Shown: positions 11,916 through 24,653 of the stretch, one piece after another | Layout: every line of letters begins with the position of its first letter | How positions within the stretch are numbered: position 1 is the stretch's first letter | Source of the DNA: Mercurialis annua | Lineage: Eukaryota; Streptophyta; Magnoliopsida; Malpighiales; Euphorbiaceae | Assembly: GCF_937616625.2 (NCBI RefSeq) | Contig: NC_065571.1 | Coordinates: 50,391,651-50,455,650 of the forward strand | Direction: 5' to 3' | DNA length: 64,000 bases | Position numbers and translations under genes: made by a program | Notes under the pieces: generated by a model | Told to the model about the DNA's origin: nothing | The model's input: only the letters and a program-made list of their open reading frames with translations | Database searches by the model: none

Positions 11916-13537
11916 ATCGCGTATGCACATCCATTATCAAGAATCTGCAAAGAAATCAAGCCAATATATTCATGCACATAAGCCCCAAACACTTAAACAT
12001 GACAACTCATCTCAGAAATGTTTGACTTTCATATAATAACGGGCAGGAAAATGTACCTGCTTGATCATGTCAATTATGTGAGGTATGTAATCAGACACAC
12101 GTGGTTCAACAAAAGGGGGCAAGCAATGTAGATACACATACACCATATCATGGTGAAATTCTTTACAGTATCGTCTACTTAAAATGATTGGATCGTCCCC
12201 CAATTCTTTTGCTCGAGCAATTATCTACAATAGCAGCTGTTTTCTGTTTCAATGTTTCTGTTTATGTGAAATGAAGAAACCAACAAACTTTGAAGTTTAC
12301 TGATACTATGAATAGCATTTCTCTTGTTCATCAAAAGTCATATCTTCTCTTTCCATATAATTATTGTCTGAATCTGACAATGGTTTGGCAATTCCATCCA
12401 ATATTGAAACTATTCCTTTCATTTCAGGATGAGATGGATGCCCCGAAAAAAACTCATGACTGATACCATATACCTCAATTGAGCTACAACCCGGCGTCTT
12501 TTTGACTCCAAGATCTTTCATTTTTCTTCTCACCTTTGTCACATCTTCCCATATGTCTGCAAATGCATACATATTGGCAAGAAGAGTATGCACACTGGAA
12601 TCACTTGATTGAATTTTAGCCAGCTGTTTCGCAATCCGCTCACCCATCTCAATATTCCCATAAATTCTGCAAGCACTAAGCAAAGAGCCATAAAGTTGAA
12701 CTTTGGCAGCGTTATTACCATCTGGTCTCTTTTCTATTAACTCCTCTGCTTCATCTAGCATTCCAGCTCGACCAAGCAAGTCAACTAGACATCCATAATT
12801 TTCTGATTTTGGCTTAATTTGATACAACGTTGTCATAGAATTAAACAACTCGCGACCTTCCTCAACTAATCCTCCATGACTGCAGGCGCTTAAAACACCG
12901 ATAAATGCAATATCATCTGGTTTAACCCCAGCTTGTTTCATTTGTGTAAAAAATTCAAGTGCCTTGCCTGTTTTCCCGTTTGTAGCAAGCGCACATATGA
13001 TTGAAGTCCATACGGGTGTATCCTTTATTCGCAATCCAGAAAAAATCTCCAAAGCTTTTTCTATGCACCCACATTTTGCATACTTTCCTATCAAAGCAGT
13101 CCCAACAACTGCATCTACAGGAATTCTATTTTCTTCTATGAATCCATGAATCCACTGCCCTTGCTCGATAGCTCCCGTTTGAGCACAGCCTGTTAACAGA
13201 GAAACAACTATGAATTTGTCCGGTTTAACTCTTTTAACTTGCATTTCTCTAAAAAGTGCCACTGCCTCGTCAAAACGGTTAAACTGCACATACCCATTAA
13301 TCATAGCTGTCCAAATAACAACGTCTCGAACTAAACTCCTATGAATCGAACAACCTTTTAGCTTCTTCTAGCTCACCTCTATTTACATACCCGCTTACCA
13401 TACTAGTCAAACAAATGACATTTTTTGAAGGCATATCTTCAAACATTGCTCGGGCCATACTCAAACACCCACACTTGCAATACATGTCAATCAATGCATT
13501 TTCAATAATGGAACTAAACTCAATATTTCCCCTAACA

Positions 13538-13837
13538 TATAAGAATTGAAGAATTTGAGAGATTATAGATTGAAGAAGATGATTATAGAAGGGAATAAAA
13601 TGAGCTGATTCTCATTAAGAAATAACCGTTGCATCTGTTACACTTTATAGAGAATGTATGTGACACTTGTCACTCATTCATTGAGCTATTAACCTATATG
13701 ACTTAACAGCTATAATAACTAAAACGACTTTATAAACAGTCGTTTAATATCTAATGAATTAACAGACTTTATAACAAACATAACAAACTCTTATAACTAA
13801 CTTAATTCTAACTTCTTGAATCTGATATTCTCTAATA
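13538..13837 (-). repeat. 3' LTR of the copia element
   Basis: 300 bp, same as 18630-18929 as far as I can read. It is preceded (on -) by the polypurine tract. Confidence 0.92.
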
Positions 13838-13844
13838 CCCTCCC

Positions 13845-16800
13845 TCAAGCTGGAATGTAGATGCTATGTATTCCAAGCTTGTTAAGAATTTCCAAGAATG
13901 CAGAAGGAGGTAGAGGTTTTGTGAAAAAATCAGCTAGTTGCTGAGATCCAGAAATAGGAAATAGATGTAATAAACCTGACTGAATTTTTTGCCTTACCAC
14001 ATGACAATCTATGTCTATGTGTTTCGTACGCTCATGAAACACTGGATTATGAGCTATGTGACATGCTGACTGATTGTCACAATAAATCTGAGCAGGAACA
14101 GCATTTGTGACTTGTAAATCCTTCAATAAATAATCAATCCATTGAACTTCACATGTTGTATTTGCAAGTGCTCTATACTCTGCTTCTGAACTGGATTTAG
14201 AAACTGTTACTTGTTTCTTTGTCTTCCAGGAAATAAGAGCTTCTCCAAGAAAAATACAGTAACCTGTTATTGACTTTCTGGTTTCAGAACAGGTGGCCCA
14301 ATCAGAGTCTGAAAAACCTTTTAATTTCAAGGTGTTCTTTGCTGGAAAAAAAATTCCTTGCCCTGGTGACTTCTTGAGATATCTTAACACTCTTGATATT
14401 GCAGCAAAATGATTCTTTGTTGGGCAGTCTAGGAACTGTGACAGATGTTGTACTGGAAATGTTATATCTGGGCGAGTACTGCATAAATATACCAGCTTGC
14501 CTACTAGTCTCCTATATTCAGTTATGTCTGGATGAGGAGCTGAATTATCTTCTTTTGTCAATCTTGTCATTGCTGTCATAGGAGTTGCTGCAGGTTTTGA
14601 TCCAGTAAAACCAGTCTCCTAAAGTAAATCAACAACATACTTTCGTTGACACAGATTTATACCAGTCTTTGATCTAGCCACTTCTAACCCCAAGAAGAAT
14701 TTCAAAACACCAAGATCTTTTATTTTGAAAGTTTTATCTAGATAATACTTAACTTCTTGAATCTGACTTTGGTTATTTCCTGCTAGTATTACATCATCAA
14801 CATAAACTAGCAGGGCTGTAAATGATCCTTGTTGTTTCTTTGTAAATAAAGAAGTATCTGATATTGCTTGTGTAAATCCTTGAGCAATCAATGCCTCAGT
14901 CAACTTCACATTCCACTGTCTGCTTGCCTGTTTAAGACCATATAGAGATTTTGTCAATTTACAGACTTGATTTGGTTTTGAAGAAAGCAAACCTGGTGGG
15001 ACTTGCATGTAGACTTCTTCATTGAGGTCTCCATGTAAGAAAGCATTGTTAATATCCAGCTGTTGCAAGAACCAACCATTTGCAGCTGCCAATGCTAGTA
15101 ACACTCTAATAGTTGTCATCTTAGCTACAGGTGAAAAAGTATCTGTATAATCTATCCCATTTTGCTGTGTGTACCCCTTAGCAACTAATCTAGCTTTATG
15201 TCTTTCAATTGTTCCATCACTATTGTATTTAATTTTAAAAACCCATTTACATCCTATTGGTTCTTTTTGATATGGTAAATCAGTCAAAAACCATGTTTGA
15301 TTCTGTTCTAAAGCATTTAACTCTTTTTGAATTGCTTCCTGCCAACAAACATGTTTTATTGCCTCGTTATAAGTTTTTGGTTCTATTAAAACATCTGTAT
15401 TAACAGCAAATACTTTATGACAATTATTTAATTTTGCATAAGATAGAACTTTTGATAATGTATGAGGTGTTGTTCTTGCTTTCTGACTTAAAACACTATC
15501 ATTTTTAGAAAGCTGACAAACATAATCTCTTAAGTGAACTGGTTCTACAACTCTTCTAGATGACCTTCTAAGAGGAAGATTTGTAACTACTTCTACTGGT
15601 TGCACTATATCCTCATTATCATGATTCCTATCTATATTAGTCAAATTATAATCTATATCAGGAACATCAATATATGCAGGCAAAACAACTGATGAAATTG
15701 TATCAGACAAAATATTTGAATCTTTAAAAGGAAAAAGATGTTCATAAAATCTAACATCTCTAGAAATTATAACCTGTTTTGTTTGAAGATTAAACAATCT
15801 ATACCCCTTTGTAATAGCTGGATAACCAATAAAAATACATGGATTAGACCTAGGAGTAAATTTATGTCTTGTATGCAATAATGTTGAAGCATAAACCAAA
15901 CAACCAAAGACTTTAAGATCATTAAAAACAGGCTGTTTCTTATACAAAATCTCATAAGGTGTCTTATTGTCTATAACAGGAGAAGGTATTCTATTTATAA
16001 GAAAAACAGCATGCATAACACAATCTGACCAAAAAGAAATATCAACAGAAGATTGAAACTTCAATGCACGTGCTACATTCAATAAATGTTGATGTTTCCT
16101 TTCAACTACTGAATTTTGCTCAGGAGTATATACACATGTGGTTTGATGTATAATTCCTTTTGAACTAAAGAAATCTGACATATTAAATTCCTGTCCATTG
16201 TCTGTTCTAATACACTTAATTTTAGCAGAAAACTGATTTTCAACATATGCACAGAAAGTTTGTATCATTCTTCTTGAATCTGATTTTAATTTTAACATAA
16301 AAATCCATGTGTATCTACTCTTGTCATCCACAATAGTTAAAAAATATTTGTGACCATATATTGAAACAAATCTTGATGGTCCCCATATGTCTATATGTAA
16401 TAAATCAAAACAATTATCAACTACTGAATTACTCAAAGGAAAAGCATTCTTTTTCTGTTTTGCTAAATGACAGATTTGACAATGAGAATCAATTGGAACT
16501 TTTATTGATGAATCTATACTTTGTAAACATTTAAGTCTTGCATTAGCTAAATGACCAAACCTATAATGCCACAAAGAATCACTACTAACAGAATTCACAT
16601 AAGAAAATTTTTCAATCTCAGCAGACTTATTAATATCAAATGATGCTTTATCAAGCTGATAAAGACCTTGGACTTTCTCAGCTAATCCAATCATCTTCCA
16701 ACTCACATAATCCTGTATAATACAAACATTTTTATGCAAAATTATACAATATTCATAATGTGATGTTATTTTACTTGTAGATATTAAATTGAATGCAAAA

Positions 16801-18326
16801 TTAGGAACATATAACACGTTATGCAATTTGAATTTTTCACTAAATACTACTGTGCCTATATGTGTTACTTTTATTTTTTGTGAATTTGGCAAAGTAACAC
16901 TAACATTATTAACAGGCTTATAGGATGTGAAAAAATTCAAAGAACAAACAATGTGATCTGTTGCTCCTGAATCTATTATCTATAATGCATTATCATGTTT
17001 AGACACAAATGAACAAGCAGAAAAATGCATACCTGAATCTTCTGCTGTAGAAGAATAATTTGCAGATACAGTATTAATCTTGACAGAGTTTGCAGAAGCA
17101 TTATGTTGCAGCATGCCCATAAGTTGCTGATATTGCTCTTGAGTAAACATTGGAACAGAAGTTGTTGCAACATTCTTAGAATTATTTGAGGCAGAAATTT
17201 GATTACTATCAAACTCTCTCCTTTCTTTAACATTTGCAGCAGCATCTTCAACATAATAACCTTCATAACCCTGACTTTCATAACCCTGATCTTGATCATT
17301 ATAACCTTGATCTTTTTCATTACCAATCATAGAATCTCCTACCTGATTAACATATCTAGGCCTAGGAACAAAGCCAGGTGGATAACCATGCTTCTTAAAG
17401 CAAATGTCCACAGTATGACCAGAAATACCACAAAAAGTACAAACTGGTTTTTCACTATTAGAATTAGAATAAAATCTTCTTTGTCCTCCCTGTGACCTAT
17501 GATTATTAGAACTTCCAGAACTACCACTAGCAAAAGACTTATTAGCACCAAAAGACCTATTTCCAGAATTATAAGGAACAAATTTCCTAGCTTGAGTAGC
17601 AAAAACAACAGGTTCTGCATTTTGAATTCCAGATTCTATGATTCCTAGTCCTAGCTGTCTCTCATGCTGTAAGGCTAAAGAAAACACTTTATTAATTTTA
17701 GGTAAGTGTTCTTTCATCAAAACTTGAGTTCTAATAGCTGCAAAATTTTCATTTAAGCCTTTCAAAAATCTTATAACATAGTCTGCCTCTTGTTGATTCT
17801 TAACAGATTTTGAAGCTTCACAAACACACTGAGGATTGCAACTACACACAGGAATCATTCTTAAGTTTGAATATTCATCCCACAATATTTTTAACTGTGT
17901 GAAATAATCTGTAACAGAAAGATTATTTTGCCTAAAAACATATATCTCTTCTTGTAAATCAGAAATTCTTACAGCATTACCTTGAGAAAACCTGTCAAAC
18001 AAATCTTTCCAAACATCAAGGGCAGAATCAACCCACAAAATACTCTGAGCTATGGATGGAGATAAAGATCTGACAATCCAAGAAAGCACCATAGTATTAC
18101 ACCGCTCCCAAATAGGATACATAGAATCTCCTTTAGATGGAACAGCAATACTCCCATCTACAAACTTCAGTTTATTCTTTGACATTAAGCACATTCTCAT
18201 GGATCTTGACCAAGAATGATAATTTTGCCCATTAAGCAATGGAGAAACAAGAACTAAAGATGGGTTTTCACTTGGATGTAAGTAAAAAGGACTAGAAGGA
18301 TGATCAAAATCTTGATTAAAAGCCAT
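13845..18326 (-). pseudogene. Copia gag-pol polyprotein with two in-frame TAG codons
   Basis: Gag (16980-18326, 448 codons) has an N-terminal gag domain and a CCHC knuckle (CTFCGISGHTVDIC). A TAG at 16980-16982 lies five codons before the protease active site DSGATDH. In the same frame follow the integrase (H-H-C-C finger with CQIC, then the DDE core with IDIWGP and TDNGQEF) and RT (YVDDVIL). A second TAG at 14619-14621 precedes the last part with RNase H (SSSEAEYRA and DNQSA motifs), which ends at 13845. No frameshift was seen, so both breaks are single-codon. The first could in principle act as a readthrough site between gag and pol; the second looks like a CAG-to-TAG mutation. Confidence 0.88.
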
Positions 18327-18611
18327 ATTTCTAGGGTTTTTTAGCAGAAATTGAATTGAAAGAAAAATGAATTAAGAACTGAATACAGAAATTGAATTGA
18401 ACTGAATACAGAAATTGAATTGAAAGAAAAATGAAAATGAATCAAGAACTGAATCAAAGATAGCTTTGATTAGAAAACGAATTTACTAAGAACAAGAATC
18501 AAAGATAGCTTTGATTAGAAACGAATCAAGAACTAAATCAAAGATAGCTTTGATTAGATAACAGATTTAATAAGAACAAGAATCAAAGATAGCTTTGATT
18601 GAAAATGATTT

Positions 18612-18629
18612 GTATTAGCTTTGATACCA
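18612..18629 (-). promoter_or_regulatory. Primer-binding site, initiator tRNA-Met type
   Basis: On - the sequence TGGTATCAAAGC directly follows the 5' LTR. It differs by one base from the usual plant copia TGGTATCAGAGC. Confidence 0.85.
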
Positions 18630-18929
18630 TATAAGAATTGAAGAATTTGAGAGATTATAGATTGAAGAAGATGATTATAGAAGGGAATAAAATGAGCTGA
18701 TTCTCATTAAGAAATAACCGTTGCATCTGTTACACTTTATAGAGAATGTATGTGACACTTGTCACTCATTCATTGAGCTATTAACCTATATGACTTAACA
18801 GCTATAATAACTAAAACGACTTTATAAACAGTCGTTTAATATCTAATGAATTAACAGACTTTATAACAAACATAACAAACTCTTATAACTAACTTAATTC
18901 TAACTTCTTGAATCTGATATTCTCTAATA
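18630..18929 (-). repeat. 5' LTR of the copia element
   Basis: 300 bp LTR, pair of 13538-13837. The leader next to it (18340-18620) holds several short repeats of the GATAGCTTTGATTAG kind. Confidence 0.92.
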
Positions 18930-19822
18930 TAACATAATCATGAATTTCCTTACCGAGTTCCAATCTTTTCAACGCTGTGCAAGCCGAAAGAGTGCTCACA
19001 ATAGTAGCTTCATCAGGCATGAAACAACTCTCTTCTCGCATACAACAAAAACCTTTATAGCATCCTCAAATCTTCTACATCGAACGTAACTAGAAATCAA
19101 CATGTTCCAAGAAACCACGTCTCTCTCAGGCATTTCATCGAACACCTCGGCCATACTATCATTTAAACCTAACTGACCATACATATCAATCAGGGAGTTA
19201 CAGATATAAGTATCAGAGTCAAGACCAGATTTTGTGACAGCCCCACGTAATTTTTCAGCCGCGAAAACATCTCCCAAGTGAGAAATCGCCTTACATACAA
19301 ATGGGTAGGTGAAATTATCGGGCGACAGCCCCTCTTCTCTAAGCTTAGAGAAAAAGAAAAGGCATTTTGTATAGCTTCGACTCTTAGCAAAAGCTTTGAT
19401 CATGAGATTGTAGATAAACAAACCTGGATTCTCTATGTGATTGAAGATTTTCTCGGCATAGTTGAGGTTTCCTTTAGATGGGTCGGTGCAAAAGACTATG
19501 AGGGTTTTGAGGGAGAGATTGTCTTGGTGGAGTCCGACCCGGAAGATGTGGGCATGGATTTGTTTGAGATGGGTCATTGATTTGCAGTTTTTAAGAGTGA
19601 AAATGCCAGAATTCTTGCTAAGAGGTTTTGCAAAGGAGTAGAATGTGCTTCCATGGCGGGAAATTAACCGCAATAACTGTAATTTGTGCCGTGGATTTTG
19701 CACTGTGTTTCGGCGACCATTATTACCGGTTATTAAACTTTTTTTTATCAAAGATAGATATATTGAACCGGTTATTAAACTTGAAAGTGTACGGAAAACG
19801 CAAAATAGGTACTATTTTTTTT

Positions 19823-20325
19823 TGGCCTAATCACTCAAAAACCCCTCACCTTTAAATTTTTTTTCAATTCCACCCCGACGTTGAAAATTTGTCAATTTTA
19901 CCCACTTTTGAATTTTCCGTTTTCAATTGTACCCCAATATTTTAATTTTTGTTCATTTTTTTATTTAAATGATGAAATCATTCAATTAATTAAGTCTAAA
20001 CATGAAATTAAATTCTTTTTTATTCAAAAAAGTACAAATAAGTCCTTTATTTTAAAAAACTAACTAAAAACCATAATCAAATTAACACTAATTTAAATTC
20101 TTAATTAATTTAACTAAATTTAAATAAATTTTAAAAATATACAATCAATATATGCGAGACATGGAGAATGTTTTAAACAAATTTCCAAACGCAAAAAACG
20201 TTAATTTAATTTTTCAGGGTACAATTGAAACACAAAAATGCAAAATAGGGTAAAATTGACAAATTTTCAACGTCAGGGTATGATTGAAAAGGGGCTAAAA
20301 GGTCGGGGTTTTTTAAGACATTAGG
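19823..20325. mobile_element. MITE-like element with long terminal inverted repeats
   Basis: GGCCTAATCACTCAAAAACC at the left mirrors GGTTTTTTAAGACATTAGGCC at the right, and the inner arms (AATTTGTCAATTTTACCC / GGGTAAAATTGACAAATT) match. About 500 bp, no coding capacity. T-rich flanks hide any target duplication. Confidence 0.75.
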
Positions 20326-20640
20326 CCTTTTTTTTTTGTCAAAGATTGAACTTCATTAAATGAAGAAAGATATATATATATATATAAATAGGAAATAACT
20401 TCTCAACACTACTGAATAAGCATTCCAAAATAAAATGATGAGAACTGCAAAGCAGTCATCCACAAGGGCTTTTTAGCCACCGAATGGGCCACCCAATTAA
20501 AATCTAATTTTCGAAAATCGAAAAACTAGATCACAGATATCAACTAAAACTACTCCAACATTCTTGACACGATGTCTGAAATTAACAACTCCTCCATTGC
20601 TGTTGTAGTCCTAGTGCATCCACTGCCAAGGAACCATCGT
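20326..20640 (-). mobile_element. LINE 3' scrap (RNase H end plus poly-A)
   Basis: On - a short frame reads FNWVAHSVAKK, like the C-terminus of the RNase H domain of plant LINEs. It is followed by a 3' UTR, a TA run and a poly-A that abuts the MITE. Heavily truncated. Confidence 0.5.
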
Positions 20641-21889
20641 GCCTATGCCACAATTGAAAAAGCCAAATCGAAGCAAAAATAATAAAACAAATTATTTGCC
20701 ATTAAAATAGGTCTATAGTTACTTTGTTTTTTTTTTTAAATAAATATTATTTTATCAACTTATCACTATTAAATGAATAGTAATGACATTCATACAATAG
20801 TGAAGTAGATAAAATAAATAAACACAAAGTAACTATAGAAACGGCCATGAAAATTAGATTTTGTACTACCGCCATACTAGATAAATTGAATATGGAAACA
20901 TTACTAAACGATCAAATATCTCAATATTTATTTAAAATATCAAAAGTTGATTATATTATTAATTAGTTTTAGATAAAGGACTAATACATTCTCAAAAAAA
21001 TAAAGATAAAGGACTGATATAAAATTGAAATAATGTACTTGAATAGTATAGTTGATTAAAATCACGCTATGACAAGTTTATTTTTTAAAAAAAAGAGATA
21101 AATATAAATATATATTAATTAAATTTATTTGTATTAAATGAAATTGCCGAGTGGAAATTTCAAATTTGGATTTAAGTGCAAATTGAAAATGGCTAATAAG
21201 AATCAAATCTAACCCAAAAGTTTTAACCTTAAAAATAAATTTGTCATTAAACTTATTTTGTTTAATGCTTGCTATCTAGCAAATTCAAAAGGACAAAGTT
21301 AATCAATATATATGCACAAAAGTTCTAACAGTAATCATAAAACTAATACTACATAAATATTAATCATCAATTTATAATTGAAATTGAATAGAAAAAGAAT
21401 AGAAAAGTATTTATCTGTGTAAATGAGAGAAGTGACCATTTTAATATCACACGGTGTTGAATAACTTCATATTCCATCCAAATTTATAATATTGCCAAAT
21501 ATATAAACTTCACTCTTTAAAAGCATCTATTGTGGACTCTTTATAAATACTCTTTATTAAAAAATAAAATATAAATTAATATTTCAATGAATTTTTTATT
21601 TTGAAAAAAATAAAAAATAATTTAATTCTTCAAGTTTAAACGGTTAAAATAAATTTCTATTTGTTTCTAAAAAGTCACAAAATATTATTTTTATCATTTC
21701 TTTTTTAATTATTTATTTTAAATTATAAAAATTACAATCATTTAAATTTAAGAAGTATTAAATATTTTTTACTTTTAAATTATTTTAAAATACTCTTTAA
21801 AATAAAGAAGACCATTTAAGATGCTTTAAAGAGAAAGTGCCAATAAATGATATATAATCACGCCAAATTTATCTTTATACAAAATTTGA
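20641..21889. other. AT-rich intergenic DNA
   Basis: Very AT-rich. I see no gene, no clear repeat structure and no RNA gene. Confidence 0.5.
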
Positions 21890-21891
21890 TA

Positions 21892-22176
21892 CTCCCTCCA
21901 TTCTGAATTAGTTGTCGCTTTAGAGAGATTTTTTTGTTCCATAATACTTGTCACTTTAGAATACCAAGAAAGCATTTATTACTATTTTTCCACATATATC
22001 CCTCATTAATTCATTAGAAGAATACAAAAATACAAATAAAGAGTCATACTAATTAATGTTAACAAGTTTCAAGAAGGCCTAATTTAGTAAAAATACTTAT
22101 AATTTTAGACATATTTATTGATTTCTTAATTTGTGTGAAAATGGCTAAAGCGACAACTATTTCAGAATGGAGGGAG
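21892..22176. mobile_element. Stowaway-type MITE
   Basis: 285 bp with terminal inverted repeats beginning CTCCCTCCATTCTGAA, ending TTCAGAATGGAGGGAG, and a TA duplication on each side (21890-21891, 22177-22178). This is the Tc1/mariner-derived Stowaway signature. Confidence 0.92.
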
Positions 22177-22510
22177 TACCTTTTATGAAAAGGATTATTG
22201 ATTATTTCGATCAAAAATAAAAATTTAATTCTAAACAACACAAATCGACAGTATTATGATGGGAAATACGAATTTGCAATGGAAAAGTGGAAATTAAAAG
22301 AGAAATGATTGGAAAGTTTAAATGGATAGAATCAAAATTTCTTAAAATGAATATTAAACTTAACAAAATATTTATAAAAATGAGAACTTTCGGTCATATG
22401 TTTCTCACTGATTGGGCAAAAATAGATGATAGTCCTTTTATAACATTTCGTTAAATTTAGTATTTATCATATAACAAAAAATTATTTAATATTCATTTTA
22501 AAAAAATTTA
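22177..22510. other. AT-rich spacer
   Basis: No gene or repeat recognised. Confidence 0.4.
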
Positions 22511-22535
22511 CATAATTAGGTAACCTCCCAAATTT

Positions 22536-24118
22536 TTTTTTTTTTTTTGCCAAAGATAACAACATATAAATATATAATAAGAAGGTCATCTCATGAAGAT
22601 GATGAAACCCTCTTGAAATAAAAGAACTAAAAGTGGATTTCGCGGCTACTATTTGAGCCATCCAATTACACATTCATTTAACAAATTAAATACCAATATA
22701 TGGATAATTTGTTAAACGAACGGTAGCAATTATGAATAATAAACATAAAATAAAAAATGAAAAAATTACTTACAGTTGATAGCGGCTAATGTGCTATAAA
22801 TATTACCTTGATTTTGTAGAAAAGCAAAAATTGAAATGTTGAGATCATCCAGAGCAACAATCACCATAATAGAATACCTGATTATTTAAATTACGAACAA
22901 TAATAAAATTAATTCGATCTTACCTGACAGTAGCGGTGTCCAATAAGGTAGCCGAGGAAGGATGTGAGCTAGAGGGGCCATTTGAGAAGCCCCTCTTGCA
23001 TAAGTAAACGTGATAAAAAAAACTCGCCATATGGGATATAAACACCCATAAAGGGGCGATAAACACCCAATTGGGGATAGAGAGTTAATACGACAAGACA
23101 AAAATATTATTTTAATAAATAATCAATAAAACAATGTTTTCCTTTATCTTTTAATTGATTTTTTTTTATTTACATTGCCATACTTGTAAGTTTTATGAAA
23201 GCTAATAAATTGCTACTTTGTAAGAACATTAAAAAATATAGAAATTTCAATTTCGTATGAGAATAACTTTTTCAATCAAAATTTTATTTTACATTTTAGA
23301 GAACATATTTTATGTAAATTTTAATTGAGTTTTCAAAACTTGTCATATAATAAGCTAAATTGTTAAAATTTAAAATTTGAAATTGTCATTATTACTTTGT
23401 ATGCACGATAAAGTTGGTGAATTTGAAAAATTATGAATATATAGAAAAAATGAATTGAAACTTTCATAGATAAAAAATATAGAATTCTCTCATGCATAGA
23501 AGAAAATAAATATAATTTATCTAATAAAAATAAAAGTATTGTTGTTTCAATTTAAATAATCAACAATATAATTCTCTTATGCCAAGCTTTTGATCTCAGG
23601 ATTCATAGTAACCAACAGAGTTCAATGAATTGATATGGGAGTTTGTAAGAAAATGGTGATTCTAGTTGTTGAACAGGAATTAATGGGAAAGTTTCATTTG
23701 GAACAATTTTGAAAAGCCATCAATGACACTTCAATCATAAAAGATTGTCCATGGCGTTAATAATAATTAATTTTTTACAAAATATAGTGAAAATTGCTTT
23801 TGAATTGTTAGTTCCTCCATGGCAGTTAACAGATACAATAAGTAAAAAGGAGTCCATGGAAGCAGTTTTTGGAAGAAGGGGACGGCATAACCGCCGTAGA
23901 AGAGGCAGCGATTTATTCCAAAACAAGACATAATGACCGGCATCAAGTTAATATTGATCATTGGTCATTTGATTGTCATCATCAACACTATAATGAATGC
24001 ATGTGATGATTTTTTTCTCAAAAAGTAATCAAAATTCTTGTATTCAGAGTCTACGATATATACAATAAACAAACCTGTAAATTGACGATGGCGGATGCAG
24101 TTTGCGGCAGCGGCAATT
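22536..24118 (-). mobile_element. Probable 5'-truncated LINE flanked by 25-bp direct repeats
   Basis: The left flank 22511-22535 and right flank 24119-24143 share 24 of 25 bases, including AGGTAACCTCCCAAATTT, as in a long LINE target duplication. Directly inside the left repeat is a T-run (poly-A on -). A short - frame, NWMAQIVAAKSTF, resembles the LINE RNase H C-terminus. The rest is AT-rich and not recognisably coding, so it may contain a further insertion or the repeats may be unrelated to the LINE end. Confidence 0.45.
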
Positions 24119-24273
24119 CATAAATAGGTAACCTCCCAAATTTAATAGCTAGTAATTACCACTCTTATTAGGGCATCATCATGCAGCTATTTTTTTTTAT
24201 ATCTTGAGCATATTGTAGTCGATGAAGTCAATGTTTAATATTTTAAGAAAGTCACGTGTTTCACTTATTATAG

Positions 24274-24653
24274 AGACCTAATGGTAAAAAAAAAACAAAT
24301 CTTTACGACATGTTACAATTATATCCAAACCTTTTAATTTTTGCAATAATATTCAAATTGTATTTTTTTTTGTAATAATACCCAAATTGCATTTTTTTAG
24401 CAATAATAGTCAAATTGATGGCTAAATTTGTTGTTTTCAATTAAGATATTAGGCTATTATTATGTTTTGATGTATAATAATATAGTAAAAGTCCCAAAAA
24501 AATAGCAAAAAACTCAAAAAATTCACATAAAAAGTGCAATTTGGATATTATTGAAATCAAATGATGCAATTTGGATATTATTAAAAAATTAAAAGGTTTA
24601 GATATAATTACAACAAGTCGTAAAGGTTTGTGTTTTTTTTTGCCATTAAGCCT
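24274..24653. mobile_element. MITE-like inverted-repeat element
   Basis: Left ACCTAATGGTAAAAA and AAATCTTTACGACATGTT mirror right AACAAGTCGTAAAGGTTT and TTGCCATTAAGCC. About 380 bp, noncoding. Confidence 0.7.

Larger units (their letters stand above)
3058..12224 (-). pseudogene. Cysteinyl-tRNA synthetase pseudogene, exons 3-9 only, split by an LTR retrotransposon
   Basis: Aligned by eye to the complete gene at 58203-61665. Exon 9 is 3058-3300, exon 8 3405-3506, exon 7 3712-3915, exon 6 about 4235-4360, exon 5 4492-4774, exon 4 5233-5379 plus 11921-11944, and exon 3 12057-12224. Exons 1-2, with the HIGH motif, are absent: similarity stops at 12229 where the PPR region begins. KMSKS reads KMYKS, HHEN reads HYEN, exon 5 has one extra base in a homopolymer, its donor reads GG instead of GT, and exon 9 contains indels and stop codons. 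Exon 4 is split by the 6.5 kb element. It cannot make a working synthetase. The mutations in motif residues suggest relaxed selection, but I cannot order them against the insertion. Confidence 0.9.
13538..18929 (-). mobile_element. Ty1/copia LTR retrotransposon with non-canonical LTR ends
   Basis: A 5392 bp element. Its LTRs of 300 bp each (13538-13837 and 18630-18929) look identical. The target duplication TAACA is at 13533-13537 and 18930-18934. The uninterrupted sister sequence is near 55635. LTR ends on the element strand are TATTAG...CTTATA rather than TG...CA. The PBS (18612-18629) reads TGGTATCAAAGC on -, the initiator-Met type. The polypurine tract GCTTGAGGGAGGG lies at 13838-13850. 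Gene order gag, protease, integrase, RT, RNase H is copia order. Confidence 0.93.
12306..19751 (-). pseudogene. PPR gene (PLS class, E-type), left copy, broken by a copia element
   Basis: The coding parts 18935-19751 (N-terminal) and 12306-13537 (C-terminal) join across the copia insertion into one pentatricopeptide repeat protein. Tandem 31-36 residue repeats (for example YNLMIKAFAKSR, VSWNMLISSYVRC, WTAMINGYVQFN) end in an E-type domain without DYW. The family acts in organelle RNA editing or processing. It resembles Arabidopsis At1g31430 type proteins, a recognition from memory. Besides the insertion, a frameshift near 19040 and a 4-base insertion near 13344 (relative to 54432-56447) break the frame. 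The gene follows the truncated CysRS with no spacer gene. Confidence 0.85.

Noticed and set aside
23735..23961. Overlapping 60-65 codon frames on both strands
   Set aside because: No domain, no splice context and similar open lengths in several frames, as expected by chance.
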